A stretch of 64,000 nt of DNA from Zanthoxylum bungeanum (lineage: Eukaryota > Streptophyta > Magnoliopsida > Sapindales > Rutaceae): assembly GCA_019454045.1 (NCBI GenBank), contig SKCR01032799.1, positions 21,190 through 85,189 of the forward strand, written 5' to 3'. Made by a program: the position numbers and the translations under genes. Positions 33,905-45,750 of this stretch are shown in pieces. Every line of letters begins with the position of its first letter. Within the stretch, counting starts at the first letter, position 1. The notes beneath the pieces were generated by a model that saw nothing but the letters and a program-made list of their open reading frames with translations, made no database searches and was not told where the DNA came from.

Positions 33905-36163
33905 TGTAGGACACAGAAATTGACGACGTTGTTCTAGGCTCGCGGCCTAGTCGGGAGTACGGAGTAGCCCGCAGGGGACTACACCGGAGAATAAAGGAGT
34001 CTCCACCAGGTGTAAACCGGGAAAATGATTTAAGGCCGCACTCACCCCTCGCAAGGGAAGATCTCAAACCGTTGGGTTCAGAATGGTCCCTTACTTATGC
34101 CACTTGTAATGAAATAATTTGTGCAATAACTTAACCGAATCTACGCAACATATGTATTCAAGAATGACCTATATCTAGTTCGTATTCATGAAAGTAAATC
34201 ATATATCTAAGTTTACATGCTTTAAAAGTAAGTCATAGAACGACAAACATACGATAACACACAATAATCTCATGAGCATATTGAATTATCAAACACGAAA
34301 AATCAATGAAAATCTAAACACAAACGTAAATTAAATTCCAAATGCGAAAGAAAATAACTAAATCATGCATAAAGAAATAACATACTAATGAATAAATCAT
34401 GCTTAAAAATAAATAACATACTAGACTAAATCATGCTTAAAAAGAAATAATATACTAGACTAAATCATGCTCAAACACAAGGTTGGATGAAACGAAATAT
34501 GTGTGTCTCTCAAGTGGTACGTGGAGTTGTTTCCCAAGTACAGACCGCACTACCGTCCATTCGGATTCTGCTAAGGAATTTACGTCTGGGTTCCCATCCG
34601 ATATACCGTAAGAGAGAACACATATTCCATTCATCCGAAAGTCATATCATACACCAATCCGTAATACTCATGCGAAGTAAAGTAAGGAAATAAATAAAAA
34701 ATAAAAGAGAATAAATAAAAAGGGTGCCATCAGGTCTAACCTCTTAAGTCTTCTCTCGGAAGTGCGCTACGCGGTTGTCGGAAGGGTTGATGCTCCGCAA
34801 CTCCTCCGGTTCACTGATTCTCTGTTTTCCTTCGTCGCCTCGCTGTTTCGGGCTGTCGTTTCCACTATTTTTTGCTGTATTTTCTGGTCGTGTTTAGTTA
34901 CTGTTTGCGGTATTTAGGGGCTGTTTTGTGTGATTTTTGGGACTATTTTTGTTGTAGTTTTTGATGTTCTGGTTGTGCAATTTTTTGGGACTATTTTGCG
35001 GTGTTTTAGGGGTTTTCGGGACAGTCTGTGTGGCTGTTTGTGGGCGTGAACTAAGGCAGTTTGTGGAGGGTGTTATTGGCGTGAATTAAGGGCTGAATGA
35101 GGGTTTTTTTACGTTGAAAGTCAGGCTGGTCAAGGAGTATTTATGCGTGAAGTTGCTGGTTAAGGGGGGTGTTTGCGTGAAGCTTGTGAGTGGGGGTTTG
35201 GGGTTACTTGAGTGGAGTGTGCAGGTCAGGGGGCTTATGGCATGAATCAGTGATGGCTATATTGAGGGTAGTGGCGTGTTAGTGTTTGTGGAGAATGAGG
35301 GAAGATTTGTGGTGTTGTTGCGTCGAGTTGAGGGTTGATTTGAAGGGGCTTTCTGCGTGGAGAAAGGGTAGTGGCTTGGCTTATATGTGCGTGGAGTTGA
35401 GGCTGCTTGCGTGAGTGGAGTTGAGGCTGCTTGCGTGAGTGGAGTTGGGGGCTATGTGTGTGCTATTGGTGCGTGGAGTGTTTTGGCGTGAATAACTAGG
35501 GGAGTTACGGTAGGGTTTCTTTTTTGTTTGTTATTTCTTTGTGAGTTTGAGCTAGGGTCCAAGGGTTTGGTTCATGCTTCTTTTTATAGGGAAGGGTGGA
35601 GGTTGTCCTTATACGGGTAGGAAATGAATATTGTAATCATGGTAGGTATCTTTTAATTTGTGTATCTCAAGGAAAAATCTATTTTAAATAGGGAAGCAAT
35701 TTGTGTGATTTTATTTGATTTGATTTCTTCTCTTTTGATTAGGGATATGATTTAATCGAATTAGGAAAATATTTGATGATATTTGATTTGAATCTTTTAA
35801 TTCGGGAAGGTGAATTGTCTTGATTTTAGCATGTGTTTAATGTGTAATTTTATTATTTGGGAAAGTGAAGGGCGTGGCTTTGGTCCATTTGGGCGTGGGC
35901 TTGGCTTATTTTAGTGGGCTTGGTGTGTGGCTTGTGATGTATGGGCTTGGTGTGTGACTTACGGGGGTTTTGGGCTACGGTAAGTTTAAAACAGAGGCTT
36001 AGCGAGCAAACCCGAAGTTAAGCAAACAAATTTAATCCAATAAGGTGTCAATTTCTGACTTTCCCTTCCGACGTCCGTTTCCCGCGACTTCTAAAACTTA
36101 AAGAGTATTGCCTCTGTACGAGACTCATCATCAGGACTTATATGCAAAAATACAGTGCCTACA
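33905..36163 (-). repeat. Element A 3' LTR (left)
   Basis: Contains a short AT-rich tandem array (TAAATCATGCTTAAAAA... ACATACTAGAC) near 34360-34460, at the place where the B LTR has its GTTCGAAC array. A minus-strand TATAAAAAG lies near 35582-35590. Confidence 0.85.
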
Positions 36164-36289
36164 GTCACCCCCACTTTGATGGGACTTGTGCAGTGTGTGA
36201 TAGTGACAATCCTATCAAAGTTGTGCAATGTATTTTTACTTGCCTAGCTCGCCAGCTGTTGCTTGACTTTCCGGTTTCTTTGAACTGAG

Positions 36290-37050
36290 TTGATATGGTG
36301 GTGAGGTGCTTCGACCCCTGGTTCATTCCCGAACCGTTATTGTGAGGTAGTCCAGTCCCAAACCGTTGCTGTGATGTGGTCCATTCCCGAACCGTTACTG
36401 TGAGGTGGTCCATTCCCAAACCGTTACTATGATGTGGTCTATTTCCGAACCGTTATTGTAACGTGGTCCATTCCCGAATCGTTACTGTGAGGTGGTCCAT
36501 TCCCGAACCGTTACTGTGAGGTGGTCTATTCTCGAACCGTTACTGTTATGCGGTCTATTCCTGAACCGTGCTCCATTCTCGAAGTGCCATTCTCAGCTTT
36601 TCCATTCCTGAATCTTGCTCCATTCTCAGAGTGCCATTCCCGAACCTTGCTCCATTCTCGGAGTGCCATTCTCGGCTTTGTTCATTCCCGAATTGTGCTC
36701 CATTCTCGGCTTTGTTCATTCCCGAACCGTGCTATATTCTCGGAGTGCCATTCCCGGCTTGTTCATTCCCGAACTGTGCTCCATTCTCGGAGTGCTATTC
36801 CCAGTTTTTTCATTCCCCAATTGTGCTCTATTCTCGGAGTGTCATTCCCGGCTTGTTCATTCCCGAACCTTGCTCCATTCTCAGAGTGCCATTCTCGACT
36901 TGTTCATTCCCGAACCTTGCTCCATTCTCGGAGTGCCATTCCCGGCTTGTTCATTCCCGAACCTTGCTCCATTCTCGGAGTGCCATTCCCGGCTTGTTCA
37001 TTCCCGAACCTTGCTCCATTCTCGGAGTGCCATTCCCGTCTTGTTCATTC
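36290..37050. repeat. Element A 47-bp tandem array
   Basis: About nine units from about 36625 of a 47-bp repeat (TTCATTCCCGAACCTTGCTC then CATTCTCGGAGTGCCATTCC); spacing confirmed at 36901, 36948 and 36995. Before it, 36300-36560 holds shorter GAACCGTTACTGTGAGGTGG units (about 29-30 bp). Tandem arrays in the 3' region are known for Tat/Ogre elements. Because 47 is not a multiple of 3 and the unit has no stops on the plus strand, all three plus frames are open here; this is not coding evidence. Confidence 0.9.
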
Positions 37051-37405
37051 CCGAGGGCCTCGACCCTGGGATGCATCCCGGAACTGTTGACGTGGGCCTC
37101 GATGATACATCACAAAACTACTTACAACGTGGGCCTCGACCTTGAACGCATCCCAATATCGCTGATGTAGGCCTCGCCCCTGCTCTATCCTCGAAATATC
37201 ATTCCCGACATACTGAACCTCATCCCCGAGGCATTGCTGATGTGATAGTTCATTCCCGAACCGTGCTGTATGAGAAAAAGGTAGATTGGTAGCCCCTAGT
37301 CTCGGTTCATCTTTCTATTCTTTGCTACTTTCATTAGGTCAAGATAGATCTCCTGATGTGATATTACATACCAACATACTATGCTGCCTCTCACGAGATA
37401 ATCCC

Positions 37406-38170
37406 GATAGCTAAACATATTTTCATCCTCAACGGATGCTCCGCGTCGAAACCAAAGAACCTTCAAAAGTACTTAATATACTCAAATCTGATCGTCTGCA
37501 TGAGTGATCTAAACTAGACTCCTAGTGTGTGTGTGCCAAGGCTCTTTCGAAGCTTAATCCTTAAGTAAACCAACTCGATAATTTTGTCTCGGAGAATTGG
37601 ATCAGTGGGTCTAACCAACCTAGACGTCTTGATCATACTCTATGATTACTTCCTTGTACTCAACATGGTATGATTTTCTTATTTTTTCTTTCGTCTCTTT
37701 CTTTTCTTTTGAACTTTCTTTTTCTTTTTCTTTTTTCTTTTTCTTTTTTCTTTCTTTCTCTCTTTTCCGACACATATATCTTTTAAGGTAGCATTTCTCC
37801 TCATGGTGGTCCTAATACTCGCCCATGGGTAGCTTCACGCATATCAGTTATAGGTGGTCTATTTTTCTTTTTCTTCTCAGAGACTTTTTCTTTATTTCCA
37901 ACCATATCATATATCATAGCATAAGTAAACCAGGATGGACATCTAGGCAAACGTTCATTCACTAATTCACCATCTCTTCAACTAGTCATCTTGCCGACTA
38001 CTCAGGCCTCTACTGCTAAGATCCCGTAATTGAGTGCTCGTGAGTCTAGCCGAGATCATTCCCTCAGAGTACCGGATGAGAGCACATTTCGCACTTGTCA
38101 TTTCTAAGGTTTCACCCTATAGCAAACAATGTCATCACCGAACTTATGCCTAACCATCAAGGATTTCTCT
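37406..38170 (-). other. Conserved 3' module, copy in element A
   Basis: Aligns by eye over its length with B 52296-53063 and C 47449-48168. It includes GTGTGTGTGCCAAGGCTCTT, then a long pyrimidine tract (purine on the element's sense strand, about 37680-37770), then about 55 near-invariant bases at 37791-37846 (TTTTAAGGTAGCATTTCTCC... TAGCTTCACGC). No coding frame is shared. Confidence 0.75.
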
Positions 38171-38229
38171 CTCTCTCTCTCTCTCATTTTTTTTCACTCA
38201 CTCGCTCCATAGGAATTCTTCTTTTTTCA

Positions 38230-38415
38230 ACCGTTGATAATGTGGGCTTCGCCACCTGGGATTCCCTCCTGACACTGATACTGATATGGGCCTCAATCTT
38301 GGGATTCCTTCTCGAAACTATCACTGATATGGGCCTCAACCCTGGGATTCCTTCCTGAAACTAACACTGATATAGGCCTCAACCCTAGGATTCCTTCCCG
38401 AAATTGATACTGATT
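38230..38415. repeat. Element A GGGCCTCAACCCTGGGATTC repeats
   Basis: About four units of 43-46 bp (ATATGGGCCTCAACCCTGGG followed by ATTCCTTCCCGAAACTGATA). Related units occur in B at 45405-45715 and 53115-53210, and degenerate ones at 37050-37190. Confidence 0.8.
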
Positions 38416-38636
38416 TATTTCTGAAATTGATGGCATTGTACTGCTGCTGCTTCTGATTGGCTTGCCTTTACCGTTTTCTCTTTTTCTTCTTTGAAACCTG
38501 TGAATACAAAACAAAACAAACACAAAAAAGAATGCAAAATATGTTACGTGTATGCATGTATGCATGAATGAGTTTCCTATTCCGTTGGGTTAGGTCTTCT
38601 GCCGGTTCCTTGGGTGACTGCTTAGTCTTCTATTTT

Positions 38637-39053
38637 TCAGGCAAAATACAGCTTCAATCCCTTCTGCATGTGATGTAAGGACTTCATTCTCTTTTCGTCC
38701 ATCAATGCCAACTGTTCAAATCTCTGCGAGACCCACTCTTGTTCAGGTAGCTTTGCTTCTGCTAATACCCGCATAGACTGTATCTCAACTTCCACCGACA
38801 GTACTGCTTCTATTGCCTTTCGAACTTCTTCTTTTCTTAAACACTTCAACTGAATGCCATTCGCTTGTCTTTTGTATAGTTCTCCCTTTAAACTCACGTA
38901 TTGAGAATCCAACTCCTGAATGATTATCTTATTTTTCTTGAAAGGTAGAGACTCAGACAAGTAAGTGAAATGAACGTCTTTATTATTATTAAGAAAAAAG
39001 TTCGAACAAGTAGACAAAGTCAATATCCTTATTATTAATAAATGATGGATCAC
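38637..39053 (-). pseudogene. Element A fused pol scraps
   Basis: One 138-codon minus frame joins three pieces that are far apart in element B: FTYLSESLPFKK (pre-RT linker, compare B 56700), SQYVSLKGELYKRQANGIQL (integrase N-terminus, compare B 54530) and EIQSMRVLAEAKLPEQEW... LALMDEKRMKSLHHMQ (after the integrase core, compare B 53700). Protease, RT, both RNase H and the integrase core are absent. At least two internal deletions must have occurred. It probably encodes nothing useful. Confidence 0.75.
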
Positions 39054-39217
39054 AATTGAATAAGATCAGAGAAACAAACGTATCCATAATTTGCAACTTC
39101 GTCTTCCTCCGTCTTCTTGCTTCCTTCGACCATCAAGTTCTCCAAATGTAGTAGTTCTTTTTCCCATTTACTTTCCCTTTTTGCAACCTCCTCCTCGTCA
39201 CTGTCCAAGAAGTTTTC

Positions 39218-39829
39218 CTAGAAATTCCTCATCTGCTCTATTTCTCCTTTACCACTGTTTTCCCATATCCCAATGTGAGAAGTTTGGTGGTTATGAGTTT
39301 GGAGGACAAGGCTGTCGAGTAGGCCGGAGTCGATCATATGGGTGGGTGGAGGTTTTCTGTACGTGTGGAGTTGCTCTTTTTCAGGGTCGGGTATGTTGTG
39401 GGAGTCGATGAGGTTTTGGATCTCATGCTTAAGGCGGATGCATTTGTCAATTTTGTGGCCTTTTTGCCGGTGGAAATAACAGTATAGGTTTAGGTCAAGG
39501 TAGCGTGGCACATAGTTTGGAAGTGGTTTAAGTTCTAAGGGACTTAGGAGTCCTTGTTTTTTCAGCTCTTTAAACACCTCTGACAAAGGTCTACCAAAAT
39601 TGGAGAATCACTTGTTTCTGATAGAGGTGACCTCAGAAGGAGTGGGCTTGGTTCCCAAAGATCTCCTAATGGTCTTTCTATTCCGGTCACAGAACTGTCT
39701 ATTATCGGCTATATGAGGTGTGGTCAAACTGGTCACAGCAGCTGTTAAATCTTACAACTGCTCGATAATCTTAGTGAGACTGTTCTCCAGCTGATCCATA
39801 CGAGATACATCGTTCTCTGATTCACCCAT
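39218..39829 (-). pseudogene. Element A gag, core-deleted
   Basis: Starts at ATG 39829 with GESENDVSRMDQLENSLTKI, matching the B gag start, then a stop. It jumps to the gag C-terminal half: VFKELKKQGLLSPLELKPLP, then YCYFHRQKGHKIDKCIRLKH (a C-x2-H-x4-H-x4-C zinc-knuckle-like motif) and EIQNLIDSHNIPDPEKEQ. The central capsid part of about 200 residues seen in B is missing. The last 122 codons (39218-39586) remain open. RNA-binding part of Gag; not functional as a whole. Confidence 0.75.
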
Positions 39830-40790
39830 GTTTGCTAACGGCTTTTTGACGAGTCTTCCTTCTTTCCTAACCCAACAGGTATCTATGATGGCTTTTAAGA
39901 CACAAGGGTTAACATGATGCGTGTATGCATGAGATGCATGAGATGCGTGCGATGTATGGAATATATAAGTCGGCCCTTTATCATTTTAAAGCATTCAATC
40001 ATACTATTGCGCGGTGCAAACTTGTCCCAGTTGAAAAGGCCCAACAGGTTTACACTTTTGCGATAACATGGCTAAACAACTTCAAATGATAAGAGGCCCA
40101 AACACAAAATGGCTCATCGGCATTTTAGAAGCTTTTGGCCCAATTGCTAAAGGACACGAACTCGTCCCAGATTAAATGGCCCAATAAGTTCACATCTCTT
40201 GATAAGAAGTCCAACTGAATCCAAATGATGATGGTCCTAAACATAAACATACAGAGATATTTTCGATTGGTCCTACAACTATGGTTCACCTGTGGGTTTA
40301 TAGAAGTGTAAACAAAGGCTCTCGCTGATGAAGGATTGCCCACAACTAGGACTCCCCACTCAAGGGTTCGAGCGACCAAGTGAGCGCACCTTTTTTATAC
40401 ACTAAGGTACGTGCCAATGAGTTATGGTGCGTGACTGACTGTCAAATAGATTTCCTGTTGTAGATTCCCCAAAGGGAGGGTAGAGCGAACTCTATTAAAA
40501 ATCCAAGCCTCTTCGGCTCTTATCGCTTGGTGACAGGAATAAACAATGAGTCCTCCAAATTAGTCCATCACAGTAAGCTACGAGTAGATGATTATCTAGT
40601 GCCTTCACTGCTTTTCCTTATAGAAAGGTAGTGAATGAAGGAATACACCAAACCATTACCTAGCTCTAAAAGTGCATTTGATTAAATCCCTTTCAACCCA
40701 CGGTAGACATGGTTAACTAAATCATAAATCACAATCACTACAAGACATTATTTCGGGGTCGATTCTCTATCCCCAGTATACTCGCCAAAC

Positions 40791-43156
40791 TGTAGGACAC
40801 AGAAATTAATGATGTTGTTCTAGGCTCGCGGCCTAGTCGGGAGTACGGAGTAGCCCACGGGGGACTACACCGGAGAATAAAAGAGTCACCACCCGGTGTG
40901 AACCGGGAAATAATTTAAGGCCGCACTCACCCCTCGCAAGGGAAGACCTCAAACAGTTTGGTTCGGAATGGTCCCTTACTTATGCCACTTGTAATGAAAT
41001 AATTTATGCAATAACTTAACCGAATCTACGCAACATATGTATTCAAGAATGACCTATATCTAGTTCGCATTCATGAAAGTAAATCCTATATCTAAGTTTG
41101 CATTCTTTAAAAGTAAGTCATAGAACGGTAAACATACGATAAAATACAGTAATCTCCTGAGCATATTGAATTATCAAACACGAAAAATAAATGATAATCT
41201 AAACACAAACGCAAATTAAATTCCTAATGCGAAAGAAAATAACTAAATCATGCATAAAGAAATAACATACTAACAACTAAGTCATGCTTAAAAATAATAT
41301 CATACTAGACTAAATCATGCATAAAAATAAATAACATACTAGACTAAATCATGCTCAAACACAAGGTTGGATGAAACAAAATATGTATGTGTCTCAAGTG
41401 GTACGTGGAGTTGTTTCCCAAGTACAGACCGCACTACCGCCCATTCGGATTCGGCTACGGAATTTACGTCTGGGTTTCCATCCGATATACCGCAAGAGAG
41501 AACACATATTCCATTCATCCGAAAGTCATATCATACACCAATCCACAATACTCATGCGAAGTAAAGTAAGGAAATAAATAAAAAATAAAAGAGAATAAAT
41601 AAAAAGGGCGCCCTCAGGTCTAACCTCTTAAGTCTTCTCAAGGAAGTGCGCTATGCGGTTGTCGGAAGGGTTGATGCTCCGTAACTCCTCCGGTTCTTTG
41701 ATTCTCTATTTTCCTTCGTCGCCACGCTATTTCGAGCTGCCGTTTCCATTATTTTTTGCTATATTTTCTGGTCATTGTGTTTAGTTACTGTTTGCGGTAT
41801 TCAGGGGCTGTTTTGAGGCTATTTTGTGCGGTGTTTGGGACTTTTTTTTTGCAGTTTTTGATGTTTTGGTTGTGCAATTTTTTGGGTCTGTTTTGTGGTG
41901 TTTTAGGGGTGCAGTTTGCGGATTTAATGGTGCAGTTTCGGGACAATTTAGGGGCTGATTTGATGCAGTTTAGGTGCAGTTTCAGGATAGTCTGTGGGGC
42001 TCTTTGTGGGCGTGAACTGAGGCAGTTTGTGGAGGGTATTATTGGCGTGAATTGAGGGCTGAAGGAAGAGTTTTTTTTACGTTGAAAGTCAGGCTGGTCA
42101 GGGAGTATTTATGCGTGAAGTTGCTGGTTAAGGGGGGTGTTTGCGTGAAGCTTGTGAGTGAGGGTTTGGGGTTACGTGAGTGGAGTGTGCAGGTCAGGGG
42201 GCTTATGGAATGAATCGGTGAGGGCTATATTGAGGGTAGTGGCGTGTTAGTGCTTGTGGAGAATGAAGGCAGATTTGTGGTGTTGTTGCGTGGAGTTGAG
42301 GGTTGATTTGAAGGGGCTTTCTGCGTGAAAAAGAGGCAGTGGCTTGCTTATGTGTGCGTGGACTTGAGGCTGCTTACGTGCGTGGAGTTGAGGCTACTTG
42401 CGTGAGTGGAGTTGAGGCTGCTTGCGTGAGTGGATTTGGGGGCTATGTGTGTGCTATTGGTGCGTGAAGTGTTTTGGCGTGAATAGTTAGAGGAGTTACG
42501 TTAGAGTTTCTTTTTTGTTTTTATTTCTTTGTGAGTTTGAGCTAGGGTCCAAGGGTTTGGTTCATGCTTCTTTTTATAGGCAATGGTGGAGGTTGTCCTT
42601 ATACGGGTAGGAAAGGAATATTGTAATCATGGTAGGTATCTTTTAATTTGTGTATCTCAAGTAAAAATCTATTTTAAATAGGGAAGCAATTTGTGTGATT
42701 TTATTTGATTTGATTTATTCTCTTTTGATTAAGGATATGATTTAATCGAATTAGGAAAGCATTTGATGAGATTTGATTTGAATCTTTTAATTTGGGAAGG
42801 TGATTTGTCTTGATTTTAGCATGTGTTTAATGTGTGATTTTATTATTTGGGAAAGTGAAGAGCGTGGCTTTGGTCCATTTGGCCATGGGCTTGGCTTATT
42901 TTGGTGGGCTTGGTGTGTGGCTTGGTGATGTATGGGCTTCGTGTGTGACTTACGGGGGTTTTTGGGCTAAGGGTAAGTTTAAAACAGAGGCTTAGCGAGC
43001 AAACCCGAAGCTAAGCAAACGAATTTAATCCAACAAGGTGTCAATTTCTGACTTTCCCTTCATACGTTCGTTTGCATTGACTTCCAAAACTTAAAGAGTA
43101 GTGCCTCCGTACGAGACTAATCATCGGGACTTATATGCAAAAAAGCAGTGCCTACA
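40791..43156 (-). repeat. Element A 5' LTR (right)
   Basis: TGTAGGACACAGAAATTAATG to GTGCCTACA, followed by the target copy ACTAG. It aligns with the left copy over its full length, with small indels near 41800-41960. Confidence 0.85.
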
Positions 43157-43161
43157 ACTAG

Positions 43162-44735
43162 GCATATGATGGGAAATGAATAACTAAAGGAAACAAGCAT
43201 GCATTAGACATGATGAAGGAATCTGTGCAGTGTGTGTGGCGTTCATGCAGCGTACGTAAATGTATTCGAACGGTAAACAGAATACGCGCGTTCGAGTAGC
43301 ATTTGATAATACGTTCGAACGGTAAATAGAATGCGTGTGTTCGAGTAGTGTTTGATAACGCGTTCGAATAGGCCGAGGTAGAATACATATGTTCGTGTAG
43401 CGTTTGATAATGCGTTCGAACAGAATCAGAAAAAAGAGATCTATAAGCATATAAACATATGCACGAGTGTTTTCCCAAGTGGTACGTGGAGTTATTTCCC
43501 AAGTACAGACCGCACTACCGTCCATTCGGATTCGGCTACAAAATTTACGTCTGGGTTTCCATCCGATATACCGCGAGAGGCAACACTCAATCACTCATCT
43601 AATCGCCACAACATACATAAATCAACAATACACATGAGAGGAAATAATAAATAACGGAAAGAAAGTGCAGGAATAAATAAAAGGGTGCCCTCAGGTCTAA
43701 CCACTTAAGTCGTCTCTTGGAAGTGCATTATGCGATTGTCGGAAGGGTTGATGCTCCGTAACTTTTCCGATTCACTGATTCGTTGTTTTTCTTCGTTTCC
43801 TCACTATTTTGGGCTGTTATTTTTGTAATTTTTGCTACTGTTTTTGCTGTTTTTGGAACTATTTTAAAGTGCAGTTTTTTGGGTTTTAAGGTATGTTTTT
43901 GTGTGCAATTTTTTGGGTAATTAGAGATGTTTTAAGGTGCAGTTTTTTGGTAATGCAAGAGGATTTTAGGGGCTGTTCTTCGGTGGTTTAGGGGGTATTT
44001 TGGGACTGTTTTGTAGTGGTTTAGGGGCTGATTTGGGAACTATTTTATGGTGATTTAGGGGTTGATTTTCTTACTATTTGGGCGTGAATGCTAGTTGTTA
44101 TTGGCGTGAATGTCTAAGGTGTAAATGGTTGGTTTATGATTCTTTTTATAGGATTCTTTTTATAGGCAAGGGTTGGGGGTTATCCTTATGCGAATAGGGA
44201 AAGAATATTGTGTAATTATGGGGATATTTAATTTGTGTATCATAAGGAAATGATCTCTTCATTTTAGGAAGGTAAATTGATTTGATTTGATTTGATTTTA
44301 TTTAGTTTAGGAATGTGATTTAATTGGATTAGGAAAGTGATTGATGTGATTTAATTTGAATCTTTTAATTTGGGAAGGTGATTTGGCTTGATTTCAACAT
44401 ATGTTTTAATGTGTGAATATGTTATTTTGGAAGGGTGATGGGCGTTAATTAAGTCCTTTGGGTGTGGGTTTGGTTCTTTTGGTGGGCTTGGTGTGTGTTA
44501 CGGGGGCTTTGGGCCAATGATGTGTGGCTTTCAGAGGTTTTGGGTCAAGAGTGTGTTTTAAAACAGAGGTCCAATGAACAGACTCATAGCTATGCAAACG
44601 AATTTAGTCCAACAAGATATGGATTTTTGACTTTCCCTTCCGACGTCCGTTTCCCTCGTCTTCCAAAACTTAAAGAGGAGTGTCTCCGTAGGAGACTCAT
44701 CATCGAGACTTATATGCAAAAATACAGTGCCTACA
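43162..44735 (-). repeat. Element B 3' LTR (left), part 2
   Basis: Continues the B LTR after element A and ends CAGTGCCTACA at 44735, matching 60640-62177. It includes a tandem array with GTTCGAAC cores (43235-43440). Confidence 0.88.
43235..43440. repeat. B LTR array of about 50-bp units with TTCGAA cores (left copy)
   Basis: Four units of the form GTTTGATAACGCGTTCGAAC followed by GGTAAACAGAATGCGCGCGT. Same array in the right LTR at 60715-60905. Each unit has CG-rich palindromes (GTTCGAAC, GCGCGC). Confidence 0.8.
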
Positions 44736-44869
44736 GTCGCCCCCACTTTGATGGGACTTGTGCAGTGTGTGACAATAATAATCCTATCAAAGTTATGCAA
44801 TGCATTTTTTATTTACTTGGCTCGCCAGCTGTAACTTTACTTGCCTGTTGCTTTGAATTGAGTTGATAT

Positions 44870-45400
44870 GGTTGTCCCATACTCGGCATGCTAAACCCCA
44901 AACTCGAGGTGTTACGGTTGTGTCTCCATACCCGGAGTGCCATACCTGGCGTGCTAAACCCCATTCCCGAGGTGTCACAGTTGTGTCTCCATACCCAGAG
45001 TGACATACCCGGCGTACTAAACCCCATACCCGACGTGTTGTGATTGTGTCTCCATACTCGGAGTGTCATACCTGGCGTGCTAAACCTCATACCCAAGGTG
45101 TCGCGGTTGTGTCTCCATACTTAGAGTGCCATACCCGGCGTGCTAAACCTCATACCCGAGGTGTAGCGGTTGTGTCTCCATACCTGGAGTGTCATACCCG
45201 GCGTGCTAAACCCCATACCCGAGGTGTCGCGGTTGTGTCTCCATACCCAGAGTGCCATACTCGGCGTGCTAAACCCCATACCCGAGGTTTCTTGGTTGTG
45301 TCTCCATACCCAGAGTGCCATACCCTGCGTGCTAAACCCAATACCCGAGGTGTCACGGTTGTATCTCCATACCCGGAGTGCCATACCCGAAGTTCTGATG
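44870..45400. repeat. Element B 63-bp tandem array
   Basis: About eight units (GTGTCTCCATACCCGGAGTG, CCATACCCGGCGTGCTAAAC, CCCATACCCGAGGTGTCGCGGTT in pieces). 63 equals 21 codons, so frames stay open as 21-residue repeats; not taken as a gene. Position is the element's 3' region, just inside the polypurine tract. Confidence 0.9.
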
Positions 45401-45404
45401 ATGT

Positions 45405-45715
45405 GTGGGCTTCAACCCTGGAACTCATCCCAAAAACTGATACTGATGTGGGCCTCGACCCTGGGACTCATCCTTAAAACTGATACTGATGTAGGCCTTG
45501 ACCCTGGGATTTATCCCCAAAACTGATACTGATGATGTGGGCCTCAACCCTGGGACTCATCCCCAAAACCGATACTGATGTGGGCCTCGACCCTGAGACT
45601 CATCCCCAAAACTGATTCTGATGATGTGGGCCTCAACCCTGGGACTTATCCCCAAAACTAATACTGATGATGTGGGCCTCAACCTTGGGACTCATCCCCA
45701 AAACTGATACTGATG
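45405..45715. repeat. Element B 43-46-bp tandem array
   Basis: Six to seven units of GATGTGGGCCTCGACCCTGG plus GACTCATCCCCAAAACTGATACT, some with an extra GAT. Adjacent to the insertion site of C. Confidence 0.88.
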
Positions 45716-45750
45716 TGGTGGTGGTTCATTCTCGAACCGTGCTGTATGAG

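Larger units (their letters stand above)
33905..43156 (-). mobile_element. Element A: deleted Tat/Ogre-type element nested in the B LTR
   Basis: LTRs 33905-36163 (2259 bp) and 40791-43156 (2366 bp), TGTAGGACACAG to GTGCCTACA, with perfect target copies ACTAG (33900-33904 and 43157-43161). On the minus strand the primer site next to the right LTR reads TGGCGAGTATACTGGGG (40771-40787), diverged from that of B. The polypurine tract AAAGTGGGGGTGAC lies at 36164-36177. The interior (4.6 kb) keeps a core-deleted gag and a few fused pol scraps. LTR ends differ at roughly 8% of positions by eye in the first 130 bases, so it is not recent. Confidence 0.9.

Noticed and set aside
36521..37170. Three overlapping plus-strand ORFs of 176-200 codons
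   Set aside because: They are products of the 47-bp array having no stops in any frame; no domain and antisense to element A.
45040..45526. Plus and minus ORFs with 21-residue repeats
   Set aside because: A 63-bp tandem array keeps frames open by arithmetic; no start context or domain.
44870..45715. CRISPR-like regular repeats
   Set aside because: Units are directly adjacent with no unique spacers, and the host is a plant; they are tandem repeats of the element's 3' region.
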